From NCBI GenBank assembly GCA_017632825.1, contig JAGBQP010000124.1, positions 1 through 23,392 on the forward strand: DNA of 23,392 nt, written 5' to 3'. The stretch comes from Prevotella sp. (GTDB taxonomy: Bacteria; Bacteroidota; Bacteroidia; Bacteroidales; Bacteroidaceae). Both the position numbers and the translations under genes were made by a program. Below are positions 14,443 to 22,995 of this stretch, one piece after another. The number at the start of each line of letters is the position of its first letter. Positions within the stretch are counted from its first letter, which is position 1. The notes beneath the pieces were generated by a model that did not search any database, was not told where the DNA came from, and was given only the letters and a program-made list of their open reading frames with translations.

Positions 14443-15759
14443 TTAGAACTTGAAGTCAACACCGAGTCCAATGACGTTGTTGGTGCGACTAAATGTTTCC
14501 TCGCCGTAGGTGGTTTTCTTTGTGTAGTCGCTGTAGATGGTGACGAAGTAGCCAGCGTTAAGGCGTATCTTATCTGTAACATTCCAAGCTCCGCCGAGAC
14601 CAACGCTATAGCTGTCGCAGGCAAAGGATGTATCTTGCTGGTAGCCGTCGCTGAGGCCATAGTCGGTGCGCTGTCCACCCAGGCTGACGGTGAACTTATC
14701 GTTGATGTCGTACTCGGCACCGAGCAGGAATTCGTTCGTTCCACCTTCGAGCTGCTCCTGACGGTCGCCCGACATCTTGGCGTTCTTGTCGTCGAAGAAG
14801 TGGTATTCGGCTGTGGCACGAAGTCTCGGGGTAATCTCGTAACCAATGGCGAGTGACAGCAGAGCCGGCATGTCGTAGCGAGTCTTGACACCATCTTGGT
14901 AAGGCGCAGTGTAGGTACCCATAGTCTGGCCGATAGCCTGCAGTTTGGCTTGTCCCTCAGGTGTTGTTGCCATCATTTGCTTGAGGCTGGTGCCCAGGTC
15001 GGCACTGAGGAGGTTGGTCGTGTTCTCGGTCTCAATCTTTGTACGGAACTCATAGCGTGCTGCCACGGTGAGTGGTCCCTCATGGAAGTTGAGGCCAACG
15101 ATGGGAGCAAAGCCCCAACCCTTCTGGTCGACATCAAGCTCGAGAGCTGCGAGTTTGCCCAGCATGGGATGGTTGTCGGCAATGACGTGCCCGCGGTAGA
15201 AACCGTCGTAGTAGTTGGCACGCAGACCGATGGCTGCCGAAAGACAATCGATAATCTTATATGTAAGGTTCAGCTGTCCTCCAAAGATGTATTGCTTGCC
15301 CTCCATCTTGGAGTCGATGGCGTACTGGTCGGGGGTGATGCCGTTCTGGCTGAGCAGTCCGGCCATCATGACATTGAACATGGGTACACCTTTGTCGTAT
15401 TTCACAAAACCACCGCTTCCCACGATGCCAATCATCGTTGATAAGGCCACGCGATCTTTCTTATAACTGGCAAACAGCGCAGGTACGATGGGAGCCGAAG
15501 CCTTGCCGGGATATTTCTGTCCGAGTGCTTCGATATCGCGGTTCTGCCAAGGCTTCTGGAAGTCCAGCGACATCTGGAAACCCTCGTAACCCCATACCAG
15601 TCCGGCTGGGTTCGAGTAGGCAGCATCAATTTCGGTGGATGCACCGCGTGCCATCATGCGGTCGAAGGCAATGTGATAATTGGTGTTGGTCATCAGACCG
15701 CCGGCAGTGGCCTGTGTTGCCCAGGCTATAGCTGCCATCAGAAATAGTTTTTTAATCAT
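14443..15759 (-). CDS. OmpP1/FadL-like outer-membrane transporter (copy 1)
   Basis: The protein has 438 residues with a signal peptide (MIKKLFLMAAIAWATQATA before GGLMTNT). The N-terminal hatch region carries the family's NPA signature (DAAYSNPAGLVWGYEG, near 45-60). The remaining strands include VGLNFHEGPLTVAARYEFRT, TPRLRATAEYHFFDD, EFLLGAEYDINDKFTVSLGG and a terminal LGVDFKF. FadL-type barrels let long-chain fatty acids or other hydrophobic compounds enter through a lateral opening; the actual substrate here is unknown. A paralogue lies directly upstream on the same strand, but this copy has its own promoter with an inverted repeat, so the two can be regulated separately. Its stop is 9 bases from the phosphatase stop, with no terminator between them. 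Confidence 0.88.
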   Translation of the reverse strand: MIKKLFLMAAIAWATQATAGGLMTNTNYHIAFDRMMARGASTEIDAAYSNPAGLVWGYEGFQMSLDFQKPWQNRDIEALGQKYPGKASAPIVPALFASYKKDRVALSTMIGIVGSGGFVKYDKGVPMFNVMMAGLLSQNGITPDQYAIDSKMEGKQYIFGGQLNLTYKIIDCLSAAIGLRANYYDGFYRGHVIADNHPMLGKLAALELDVDQKGWGFAPIVGLNFHEGPLTVAARYEFRTKIETENTTNLLSADLGTSLKQMMATTPEGQAKLQAIGQTMGTYTAPYQDGVKTRYDMPALLSLAIGYEITPRLRATAEYHFFDDKNAKMSGDRQEQLEGGTNEFLLGAEYDINDKFTVSLGGQRTDYGLSDGYQQDTSFACDSYSVGLGGAWNVTDKIRLNAGYFVTIYSDYTKKTTYGEETFSRTNNVIGLGVDFKF

Positions 15760-15781
15760 GTCGATTGATTATTATAAATGA

Positions 15782-15825
15782 AATTCGGCTGCAAAGGTAC
15801 AAAAAAATATCTTTGCAGCCGAATT
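15782..15825. promoter_or_regulatory. Promoter of FadL-like copy 1 inside a 15-bp perfect inverted repeat
   Basis: AATTCGGCTGCAAAG (15782-15796) and CTTTGCAGCCGAATT (15811-15825) pair perfectly around 14 bases. The minus-strand -7 element TACCTTTG (15799-15792) overlaps the left arm and serves the gene starting at 15759. The right arm carries a plus-strand TATCTTTG (15808-15815). The hairpin also follows the stop of the upstream paralogue, so it could act as a terminator for that gene or as an operator. Confidence 0.7.
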
Positions 15826-15859
15826 GTCGGACATAAATCTGCCGAAATGGAACAATTTC

Positions 15860-17383
15860 TTACAAACTAATCTCGCAACCAACGCCGAGAACACGGTTGG
15901 TACGGGTGAAGTCGTCGGAAAAACCTTGCGCGGGTTGATTTTCACGTTTGTAGTGGTCGTAGTTGGTCTGGAAATAACCAGCCTTCAGCGTCAGTTTGTC
16001 GGTAGCCTTGTAATTGAAGCCAAAGCCCAGACTGTAGCTGTCCACCACGAATGACATGTCGTTCATGTACTCGTCGGAGAGTCCGTAGCGTGTCAGCTGG
16101 AATCCTCCGGAGATGGTGAGACGGTCGTTCAGGTCCCATTCAACGCCGGCCAGGTACTCGTTGCTATCGTGGTCCAGCAAATCCTGGGAGTTGTTATACC
16201 ATTCGGCATCCTTGTCAAAGAAATGATGCCAACCCACGTTGACGCGAATCGGGTCAATTGGGTTCCACTGGGCACCAAGAGACAGCTGTGCGGGAGCATC
16301 TTCGTTGACCTCTTCGCCATCGCGGAACTTGTTGACAGCACCAATCTCGCTGGCTTCGAAAACGGTTGATTCGTTCTTCATACGAATCTGTGTCTTGAAC
16401 TCATATTTTGCAGCAAAGTTGAAACGGCCAGCCTTGTAGTCGGCACCAATCACAGGGGCGATACCTACTGACGACTGGTTACAGAGCAGATTCACACCCT
16501 GTGAGTATTTCTGCAGAGCGTCGAGACTGCCGCGTGTGCCCTTCAGCTGTGCCTGAGTAGTCTCCAATTGTGCTTTTTGTGCAGCGAGGGTGGCTGGAAC
16601 GGCAGCACCGGCCTGTTCATACTGTGCGATACCGGCATTCACCTGTGCCAGTCCTGCCTCTACCTGCGACAGTCCACCGTCGATAGTAGCGGTTGACGAG
16701 CTTAAGAAACTGCCGAAGTTGACGTAGCGGTCGTCGCCGGTGTTCACCATAATATTGCTGATTTTTGCCTTGTAGGTAGCTGTGCCGTAGAGCAGACGCA
16801 GACCGCCATAAACGGAAAAGTTGTCTGTCACCTTGTAGGCTGTACCTAATTGAAAACCGAAATAGTACTGGCGGCCCTGCATGTAGCCGTCCATGTCGTA
16901 GCCCTGAGCACCCAGAGGCTTCAGTTGGTTGGCGATGTTGCCGACAACGCTCTCGAAAGAACCCAGACCGTCAGCAAATTCGCACTTGCCGCCGCCGCCA
17001 GGTACAGAGAAGTTAAACTGCCACGACCAGTTTCCCGTATTGTAGGCAGCCTGAATAGAGGGAATACAAGGGGCATCGGCCACACCCTCGAAGGTCTTTG
17101 TTGTCTGTCCGTTGTTCTTGCGGCCTAATGCGAAGAAGGGACTTGTTGACTTAATGGTACGCGTCTGGTGTGCATATTGCCAGTTGAAACCCAAGTGAAA
17201 TCCTTCGGGCAGAAATGCTACACCGGCAGGATTACTATAAACGCCGTCCAGGCCGATGGCTGCATCGCGGGCGGGGTTACGAAGGAAGTCAATGCTCTGA
17301 TTTGTGTTGGTTAAGATTCCACCAGCCGTTGCGGTGGTTGTGGCGGTCAGCAGGAAGCTGGCCAGAATTGCTTGTACTTTCAT
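15860..17383 (-). CDS. OmpP1/FadL-like outer-membrane transporter (copy 2) with helical insert
   Basis: The protein has 507 residues with a signal peptide (MKVQAILASFLLTATTTATA before GGILTNTNQS). The hatch has GVYSNPAGVAFLPEGFHLGF (48-67). Later strands match copy 1 (for example EYLAGVEWDLNDRLTISGGF, YSLGFGFNYKATDKLTLKAG), so the two are paralogues. Copy 2 is 69 residues longer. Much of this comes from residues 236-296, an Ala/Gln/Gly-rich stretch with a heptad-like pattern (GLSQVEA, GLAQVNA, GIAQYEQ) followed by QKAQLETTQAQLKGTRGSL, probably an exposed helical hairpin. The function is probably uptake of hydrophobic molecules, substrate unknown. It starts downstream of an unusual regulatory region. 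Confidence 0.88.
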   Translation of the reverse strand: MKVQAILASFLLTATTTATAGGILTNTNQSIDFLRNPARDAAIGLDGVYSNPAGVAFLPEGFHLGFNWQYAHQTRTIKSTSPFFALGRKNNGQTTKTFEGVADAPCIPSIQAAYNTGNWSWQFNFSVPGGGGKCEFADGLGSFESVVGNIANQLKPLGAQGYDMDGYMQGRQYYFGFQLGTAYKVTDNFSVYGGLRLLYGTATYKAKISNIMVNTGDDRYVNFGSFLSSSTATIDGGLSQVEAGLAQVNAGIAQYEQAGAAVPATLAAQKAQLETTQAQLKGTRGSLDALQKYSQGVNLLCNQSSVGIAPVIGADYKAGRFNFAAKYEFKTQIRMKNESTVFEASEIGAVNKFRDGEEVNEDAPAQLSLGAQWNPIDPIRVNVGWHHFFDKDAEWYNNSQDLLDHDSNEYLAGVEWDLNDRLTISGGFQLTRYGLSDEYMNDMSFVVDSYSLGFGFNYKATDKLTLKAGYFQTNYDHYKRENQPAQGFSDDFTRTNRVLGVGCEISL

Positions 17384-17406
17384 GTCCTAAAAACTTGGTT
17401 TGTTGA

Positions 17407-17431
17407 AATTGGCTGCAAAGGTAAGCCAATT
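17407..17431 (-). promoter_or_regulatory. Promoter of FadL-like copy 2 flanked by an inverted repeat
   Basis: On the minus strand TACCTTTG (17423-17416) is a perfect -7 element. It is enclosed by AATTGGCT (17407-17414) and AGCCAATT (17424-17431), a perfect 8-bp pair. The copy 1 promoter has the same layout and a near-identical sequence (TACCTTTGCAGCC then AATTTC), pointing to shared ancestry or a shared regulator. No -33 TTTG is visible at normal spacing. Confidence 0.65.
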
Positions 17432-17462
17432 GTTCAGAAGTGGGGTGTTTGCGCCCACATTG

Positions 17463-17552
17463 TTAACGAAGATTAACGAAAATTGCACACAAATATGCAC
17501 ACTTGTGCAATTTTGTGCAGAAAATTACACAAAACAGGGTGTAAGTGTGCAA
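17463..17552. promoter_or_regulatory. TGCACA-rich nested repeats, candidate operator cluster
   Basis: TTAACGAA is repeated at 17463 and 17473. Five TGCACA/TGTGCA cores follow, near 17484, 17496, 17504, 17514 and 17546. They form nested perfect pairs: AAAATTGCACA/TGTGCAATTTT (17479-17489 and 17504-17514), TTGCACAC/GTGTGCAA (17483-17490 and 17545-17552) and TTACAC/GTGTAA (17525-17530 and 17539-17544). The block lies 40-130 bases upstream of the FadL-like copy 2 promoter and after the stop of the HD gene. Regulator binding is an inference. Confidence 0.5.
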
Positions 17553-17586
17553 GTTTTTTACGTTTCTTCCCTTTGAGACAGTCTGG

Positions 17587-19638
17587 TTATTTCTTCAGTT
17601 CAGGGTAACTGATGCGCGTATGGTATGTTGTTTTCAGTTTCTCGATGAGCACGGTTTTTGCATACTGGATGTCGCGGAAAGTGATGGGGCAGTCGCGGAA
17701 GTAGCCTTCGTTCACTTGTGCGTCAATGATGTGATCCACCAGCTCGCGGATGCTTTTCTCTGTATATTCGGTCAGAGAGCGTGAAGCAGCTTCTACCGAG
17801 TCGGCCATCATCAGGATAGCTTGCTCCTTTGTGGTCGGGTTAGGACCAGGGTAGGTGAAGAGCAGGTCGTCAGCATGCTCTTCGGGGAACTCGTTCATCT
17901 GTTTTACGTAAAAATATTTGGCTTTGCCTAGTCCGTGGTGCGTACAGATGAAGTCGCGTATGACGTTTGGCAGATTATACTTTTCTGCCAGTTTGATACC
18001 CTCGGTTACGTGGCTGATAATCATCTGTGCACTCTCAACGTAGGTCAGTCCGTCGTGCGGGTTGTAGCCCGATTGGTTCTCGGTAAAATAGATGGGGTTC
18101 ATAATCTTGCCGATGTCATGGTAGAGGGCGCCAGTTCTGACGAGCTGGCTCTTTGCTCCAATCTTATTGGCTATCTCAGCAGCTAAGTTGCCCACCTGAA
18201 TGGAGTGCTGGAAGGTGCCAGGCGCGACCTCGCTCATACGTCGCAGCAAGTCTTTGTTCATGTCGCTGAGCTCAATCAGCGTGATGTTCGACGTGAAGCC
18301 GAAGGTCTTCTCAATAATGTAGAGCAGGGGGTATGAGCAGAAGAGCATGAGTCCGCTAATCAGCAGGTAGTTGTAGTCGCTCAAGTCGATGACGGTCATG
18401 TTGTTGGCTCTTATAAGTTCTAATGACAGGTTGGTGGTGGTGGCAACGGCTGTCACGATGATGGCAGTCCAGAAGAGCTGTGAGCGGCTACTCAGTTCGC
18501 GTAGTGTGAAAATGGCAACAAGACCGGCTGTTGTCTCTACCGCCACGAATTCTAAGGGGTGCTGCAGAATGCAGGCACAGATGAGTACTAGCGTCAGATG
18601 CGCCATGAAAGCTGTTCGGGAGTCCATGAAGACGCGGATAAAGATGGGCACCATTGCGAACGGCATAATGAAGACGTGAAGCAGACTATGGCTGACCAGC
18701 AGCGAGGTGAGTACGGCAAAAAGAATGATGAGCGAGTAAATCATCGTCATCGAGCGTATCTTGTCGAAATAGTCGTTGCGGAAGATAGACAGGAATATGG
18801 TGAAAGCCACCATCAGCAGGCTGACGTAGATAATTTGTCCAAGTAGTGTCCGGCTGAGTTGCTTGTCGTCCTTATGGCGTCGTTCGCTCTCCTTCAGGTA
18901 CGACTGTAACGTGTTGTAGGTCTTCTCATCGACGATACCGCCGCGGTCAATAATCTTCTGTCCGCGTTGTACGACACCAGTGGCTAGGGGGACGGTGTTC
19001 AGCAGGTCGCGGTGGCTGGCCTCGCTGCGTGCCTTGTCGTAGATGAGGTTGGCGACGATGTAGTCGTTCAGGTTACATTTCTTCAGCTGTTCCTCGTAAC
19101 CGGCAATGACGGGGTCTGCAAACAGTTGTTCATAGGCTTTGACGGTGGACAGTACTTTTGTAATCGGGACGCTGATGGCGTTCTTGCCGTTCACCACGCG
19201 TATCATGGTCGTCGTGTCGCGGCTCAGCTTTTGGTAGTCGGCAGTATTCATAATGCCCAGACTATACAGTTGGTGCAGACGGTTGGCGATAATGCTGATG
19301 AAGTCTGCGGGCAAATCGGGGATGCCCTGTCCATACTCCTTGGTGAACTGTCTGATGTACTTGCTTTCCAGTTCCTGTGTGTACGTATAATATGGTTCGT
19401 AAAGCCTCAATATGCTGTCTTGCTCGGCCTTCACCACCGCGTCGCTCTTGTAAATAGGGAAGTCGAATGGCGCCGTAAAGTCGGCGTGGCGCCATGGTTT
19501 TCCTTGTTCAATTTTGATGTTCACGTCGCTGTCGCGCGGCAGTGCCACGACGATGACGACGACCGAGATGATGACTAAGGCAGCACGAATGAGGAAATCG
19601 CGCCAGTTCAGAGTGTCAGACTGCTTCAAAGTACTCAT
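17587..19638 (-). CDS. Seven-TM HD-domain phosphodiesterase (PgpH-like)
   Basis: The protein has 683 residues. One transmembrane helix (about 17-33) is followed by an extracytoplasmic domain (about 35-260, 7TMR-HDED type). Then comes a bundle of membrane helices (about 265-445) and a cytoplasmic HD domain with QHSIQVGNLAAEIA (H478), GALYHDIGKIMNP (H507-D508), ICTHHGLGK and MMADSVEAASRS as metal-binding motifs. This is the architecture of PgpH, which hydrolyses cyclic di-AMP to pApA in other bacteria, so a second-messenger phosphodiesterase role is likely. Cyclic di-AMP controls potassium and osmotic balance and cell-wall stress. The extracytoplasmic domain could sense an envelope signal. It diverges from gltX across a 109-base gap. 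No minus-strand TAnnTTTG is obvious. Confidence 0.92.
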   Translation of the reverse strand: MSTLKQSDTLNWRDFLIRAALVIISVVVIVVALPRDSDVNIKIEQGKPWRHADFTAPFDFPIYKSDAVVKAEQDSILRLYEPYYTYTQELESKYIRQFTKEYGQGIPDLPADFISIIANRLHQLYSLGIMNTADYQKLSRDTTTMIRVVNGKNAISVPITKVLSTVKAYEQLFADPVIAGYEEQLKKCNLNDYIVANLIYDKARSEASHRDLLNTVPLATGVVQRGQKIIDRGGIVDEKTYNTLQSYLKESERRHKDDKQLSRTLLGQIIYVSLLMVAFTIFLSIFRNDYFDKIRSMTMIYSLIILFAVLTSLLVSHSLLHVFIMPFAMVPIFIRVFMDSRTAFMAHLTLVLICACILQHPLEFVAVETTAGLVAIFTLRELSSRSQLFWTAIIVTAVATTTNLSLELIRANNMTVIDLSDYNYLLISGLMLFCSYPLLYIIEKTFGFTSNITLIELSDMNKDLLRRMSEVAPGTFQHSIQVGNLAAEIANKIGAKSQLVRTGALYHDIGKIMNPIYFTENQSGYNPHDGLTYVESAQMIISHVTEGIKLAEKYNLPNVIRDFICTHHGLGKAKYFYVKQMNEFPEEHADDLLFTYPGPNPTTKEQAILMMADSVEAASRSLTEYTEKSIRELVDHIIDAQVNEGYFRDCPITFRDIQYAKTVLIEKLKTTYHTRISYPELKK

Positions 19639-19718
19639 TTTTTGTCCGTATTTACGTAATTCGTAGCTATTCCGACGCGAAAATACGAAAAAAAACTGTA
19701 TATATCAAAAAAAAGTAG

Positions 19719-19726
19719 TACTTTTG
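19719..19726 (+). promoter_or_regulatory. -7 promoter element for gltX
   Basis: TACTTTTG matches TAnnTTTG and is followed by CAGA. It lies 22 bases before ATG 19748 and overlaps the alternative upstream ATG at 19724, which supports 19748 as the real start. The -33 box is weak within an A-rich run. Confidence 0.65.
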
Positions 19727-19747
19727 CAGAAAATTAGCAAAAGATAC

Positions 19748-21265
19748 ATGTCTGATAGAAGAGTAAGAGTGCGTTTTGCCCCCAGTCCAACAGGAGCATT
19801 ACATATTGGTGGTGTGCGTACCGCCTTGTATAATTATCTTTTTGCCCGTCAGCATGGCGGCGACTTGGTGTTCCGTATTGAGGATACCGACTCCAACCGT
19901 TTCGTGCCCGGTGCTGAAGAGTATATCATCGAGTCGTTCAAATGGCTCGGTATCAAGTTTGATGAAGGTGTGTCGTTTGGTGGTGACAAAGGTCCCTATC
20001 GCCAGAGCGAGCGTCGCGACATCTACCGTCAGTACGTCAAGCAGTTGCTCGACGCCGACAAAGCTTATATTGCTTTTGATACCCCCGAGGAACTCGACGC
20101 CAAGCGTGCTGAGATTCAGAATTTCCAGTACGACTCCAAGACGCGTACCATGATGCGCAACTCGCTGACACTTCCCAAGGACGAGGTTGACCGCCTCATT
20201 GCCGAGGGTTGCCAGTATGTGGTGCGTTTCAAAATAGAATCAGGACAGGAAGTGCTCGTTGACGACCTCATTCGTGGTGAGGTGCGTGTCAAGAGCGACA
20301 TCATCGACGATAAGGTACTCTATAAGAGTGCCGACGACCTGCCTACCTATCATCTGGCCAATATTGTCGATGACCATCTCATGGAGATTACTCACGTCAT
20401 CCGTGGTGAGGAGTGGCTGCCTTCGGCACCTCTTCATGTACTGCTGTACGAGGCCTTCGGTTGGGCCGACACCATGCCCCGCTTTGCCCACTTGCCGCTG
20501 CTGCTCAAACCTGATGGCAAGGGCAAGCTGTCAAAACGCGACGGTGACCGCTTGGGCTTCCCGGTATTCCCTTTGGAGTGGCATGATCCCAAGACGGGCG
20601 ACGTCTCACGTGGCTATCGTGAAGACGGCTACTTCCCCGAGGCTGTCATCAACTTCCTGGCGCTGCTGGGCTGGAATCCCGGTACCGAGCAGGAACTCTT
20701 TACGCTCGACGAACTGGTGCCTCTGTTTGACATCACGAAATGTTCGAAGGCTGGTGCTAAGTTCGCCTACGAGAAGGGCATCTGGTTTAACCACGAGTAT
20801 ATTCTCAAGAAGTCCAATGAAGAGATTGCTCAACTCTGGCTGCCCGAGGTACAACAGCACTGTCCCGACGCCACGCTGGAGCGTGTCACCGAGGTCTGCC
20901 GTATGATGAAAGACCGCGTCAGCTTCGTTAAGGAATTGTGGCCCTTGTGCTCGTTCTTCTTCGAGGCTCCTACGACTTACGACGAGAAGACAGCCAAGAA
21001 GCGCTGGAAGGAAGACTCCGCCGCCCAGCTTACCGAGCTTATTGGTGTACTGGAAGGCATCGATGACTTCTCGCTGGAAAATCAGGAGCAGATAGTCCAT
21101 CAGTGGATAGAGCAGAAGGAGTATAAGCTTGGCAACATTATGAATGCATGGCGTCTCACCCTCGTTGGCGAAGGTAAGGGCCCTGGTATGTTCGACATCT
21201 CCGCTTTCTTAGGCAAGGAGGAGACCATTCGTCGCATGAAGCAGGCTATAGAGGTACTCGGATAA
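19748..21265 (+). CDS. gltX: Glutamate--tRNA ligase
   Basis: The protein has 505 residues. [20 protein letters not shown] is the canonical class I GluRS start, with the HIGH-type motif HIGG at residues 19-22 and the KMSKS-type motif KLSKR at 260-264. Between them IEDTDSNRF and [20 protein letters not shown] are conserved active-site segments. The enzyme charges tRNA-Glu with glutamate in the cytoplasm. Length and motifs are normal for the Bacteroidota enzyme. ATG 19748 is chosen over 19724 because the promoter overlaps the latter. waaA begins 37 bases after the stop, so they are probably cotranscribed. The conserved RGEEWLPS agrees with a GluRS rather than a GlnRS. Confidence 0.97.
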   Translation: MSDRRVRVRFAPSPTGALHIGGVRTALYNYLFARQHGGDLVFRIEDTDSNRFVPGAEEYIIESFKWLGIKFDEGVSFGGDKGPYRQSERRDIYRQYVKQLLDADKAYIAFDTPEELDAKRAEIQNFQYDSKTRTMMRNSLTLPKDEVDRLIAEGCQYVVRFKIESGQEVLVDDLIRGEVRVKSDIIDDKVLYKSADDLPTYHLANIVDDHLMEITHVIRGEEWLPSAPLHVLLYEAFGWADTMPRFAHLPLLLKPDGKGKLSKRDGDRLGFPVFPLEWHDPKTGDVSRGYREDGYFPEAVINFLALLGWNPGTEQELFTLDELVPLFDITKCSKAGAKFAYEKGIWFNHEYILKKSNEEIAQLWLPEVQQHCPDATLERVTEVCRMMKDRVSFVKELWPLCSFFFEAPTTYDEKTAKKRWKEDSAAQLTELIGVLEGIDDFSLENQEQIVHQWIEQKEYKLGNIMNAWRLTLVGEGKGPGMFDISAFLGKEETIRRMKQAIEVLG

Positions 21266-21302
21266 ATCCGTTGTGCAGATTGTTTCACTTACCCCGTTGT
21301 CA

Positions 21303-22547
21303 ATGATCTATAACCTCATTATATACATCTACCTCTTTGGCGTCGCTGTTTATAGCCTCTTCAATAAGAAGGTACGTACGATGTGGCGCGGCGAGCGTGC
21401 TGCCTTTGACGTGCTCAAGGCTAAGGTCGATCCAGCGGCCAAGTACGTATGGTTCCATGCAGCCTCGTTAGGCGAGTTCGAACAGGGCCGTCCTCTTATG
21501 GAGAGCTTGCGCCGTGAGCATCCTGAGTACAAGATTTTGCTCACGTTCTTTTCACCTTCCGGCTACGAGGTGCGCAAGAACTATGCCGGTGCCGACATCA
21601 TCTGCTACCTGCCACTCGATACCCCTATCAACGCCTTGCGTTTCCTCCGTTTGGTGCGTCCCGTCATGGCGTTCTTCATCAAGTACGAGTTCTGGTATAA
21701 CTACCTGCACATTCTGAAGCACCGTCATGTACCCGTCTATAGCGTCTCCAGCATCTTCCGCCCCGATCAGGTGTTCTTCCGCTGGTACGGCTGCCAGTAT
21801 GGCCGGGTACTCAACTGCTTTACCCATTTCTTCGTACAGAATGAGCAGAGTCGCCAGCTGCTTGCGCAGATCGGTATTTGCTGTGCGACGGTGACGGGCG
21901 ATACCCGCTTCGATCGCGTGTTGCAAATCAAGGAGCAGGCCAAACACCTGCCCGTTGTTGAGGCTTTTCTGGGGCAGGACCGTCCCAAGGTGTTCGTGGC
22001 AGGCTCTTCGTGGCCGCCCGACGAGGAAATCTTTATCCGCTACTTCAACGAGCATCCCGAGTGGAAGCTCATCATAGCCCCCCACGTCATTGGTGAGGAC
22101 CATCTCAAGCAGATAGAAACACTGTTAGCTGGTCGTCGGGTCGTACGTTATACCGAGGCAGAGAAAAATCTCAACTCTCAACTCTCTGTTCTTAACTCAA
22201 GTGATGTTCTTATCATTGACTGCTTCGGTCTGCTCAGCAGCATCTACCATTATGGCGATGTAGCTTACGTAGGCGGCGGTTTCGGTGTGGGCATTCACAA
22301 CCTGCTGGAGGCAGCAGTCTGGGAGGTGCCCGTATTCTTTGGACCTAACAATCAGAAGTTCCAGGAAGCACAGAGTCTCAAACAGAGTGGTGGCTTTGAG
22401 ATTAGCAGTTACGAGCAGTTTGCTGCCTACATGAGCCGCTTTGCTACCGATGAAGACTACCTCCATTCCGAGGGAGTGAAGGCTGGCCAGTTCGTCAAGA
22501 GCCTTGCCGGTGCAACCGATATGATTCTCTCGCAAATTACCTTATAA
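21303..22547 (+). CDS. waaA: 3-deoxy-D-manno-octulosonic acid (KDO) transferase
   Basis: The protein has 414 residues from ATG 21303. An in-frame GTG at 21273 would add 10 residues before the membrane anchor and is less likely. An N-terminal transmembrane anchor (MIYNLIIYIYLFGVAVYSLF) is followed by the Glycos_transf_N domain with HAASLGEFEQGRPL, whose E58 is the expected catalytic base. Later come IKYEFWYNYLHILK, GDTRFDRV, FVAGSSWPPDE and, in the nucleotide-sugar half, YVGGGFGVGIHNLLEAAVW. WaaA adds KDO from CMP-KDO to lipid A precursors at the inner face of the inner membrane. Near residues 290-300 it holds the odd segment NLNSQLSVLNSS, encoded by a CTCAACT-type tandem repeat. The gene likely shares a transcript with gltX. 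Confidence 0.95.
   Translation: MIYNLIIYIYLFGVAVYSLFNKKVRTMWRGERAAFDVLKAKVDPAAKYVWFHAASLGEFEQGRPLMESLRREHPEYKILLTFFSPSGYEVRKNYAGADIICYLPLDTPINALRFLRLVRPVMAFFIKYEFWYNYLHILKHRHVPVYSVSSIFRPDQVFFRWYGCQYGRVLNCFTHFFVQNEQSRQLLAQIGICCATVTGDTRFDRVLQIKEQAKHLPVVEAFLGQDRPKVFVAGSSWPPDEEIFIRYFNEHPEWKLIIAPHVIGEDHLKQIETLLAGRRVVRYTEAEKNLNSQLSVLNSSDVLIIDCFGLLSSIYHYGDVAYVGGGFGVGIHNLLEAAVWEVPVFFGPNNQKFQEAQSLKQSGGFEISSYEQFAAYMSRFATDEDYLHSEGVKAGQFVKSLAGATDMILSQITL
22170..22200 (+). repeat. CTCAACT-type tandem repeat inside waaA
   Basis: CTCAACT occurs at 22170 and again, exactly seven bases on, at 22177; degenerate copies run to AACTCAA at 22200. It is in frame within waaA and encodes most of NLNSQLSVLNSS, just before the conserved DVLIID strand. 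Confidence 0.6.
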
Positions 22548-22589
22548 TATAACGCAATACGAATACCAACTTAATAAAACGAAACAACA

Positions 22590-22979
22590 ATGACTAAGAA
22601 ATTTTTGATTCTGGCAGTCGTGGCAGTCGCCCTGATGGGTGCCGCCCGTTTCGATGGAGCCGTCACCAAGGAGAATGGTGTTACGGTTGTTAACACCACC
22701 ACCGTTTGTCCCGATGTCGAGGGCTATGCAGGTGCCGTTCCTGTAAAAATCTATATTCGTAAGAATAAGATTGAGAAGATTGAGATTCTGAAGAATCAGG
22801 AGACACCCAAGTACATGGTAAAGGTCAAGAAAGCCCTGCTTAATGCCTGGGACGGACTGACCGTCAAGGAGGCGAAGGCCAAGAAGGTTGATGCCGTCAC
22901 TGGTGCTACCTTCTCTTCGCAGGCCATTATTGATAATGTCCAGAAAGGACTGGCACACTACGAGAAAAACAAGAAGTGA
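22590..22979 (+). CDS. Small exported FMN-binding domain protein
   Basis: The protein has 129 residues. It begins with a hydrophobic export signal or anchor (MTKKFLILAVVAVALMGAA). It then forms a single FMN-binding domain of the RnfG/NqrC/NosR type: GYAGAVPVKIYIRKNKIEKI near 45-64, where the strand-turn-strand precedes a helix, and the signature VDAVTGATFSS (100-110) in which the Thr of TGAT(F)S is the site for covalent FMN attachment in relatives. It may take part in electron transfer outside the cytoplasmic membrane or serve as an FMN-carrying partner of a reductase not visible here. It starts 42 bases after waaA and ends at a strong terminator. Covalent attachment would need a flavin transferase (ApbE) elsewhere. 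Confidence 0.88.
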   Translation: MTKKFLILAVVAVALMGAARFDGAVTKENGVTVVNTTTVCPDVEGYAGAVPVKIYIRKNKIEKIEILKNQETPKYMVKVKKALLNAWDGLTVKEAKAKKVDAVTGATFSSQAIIDNVQKGLAHYEKNKK

Positions 22980-22995
22980 GCTAGCAGAAATCAAT

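Noticed and set aside
20259..20906. A 215-codon plus-strand open frame inside gltX
   Set aside because: It is an overlapping shifted frame inside a conserved synthetase, with Ser/Arg/Thr-rich content typical of a shadow.
21273..21302. Upstream GTG start for waaA
   Set aside because: It adds 10 residues with no family support before the membrane anchor. ATG 21303 gives the usual WaaA start.
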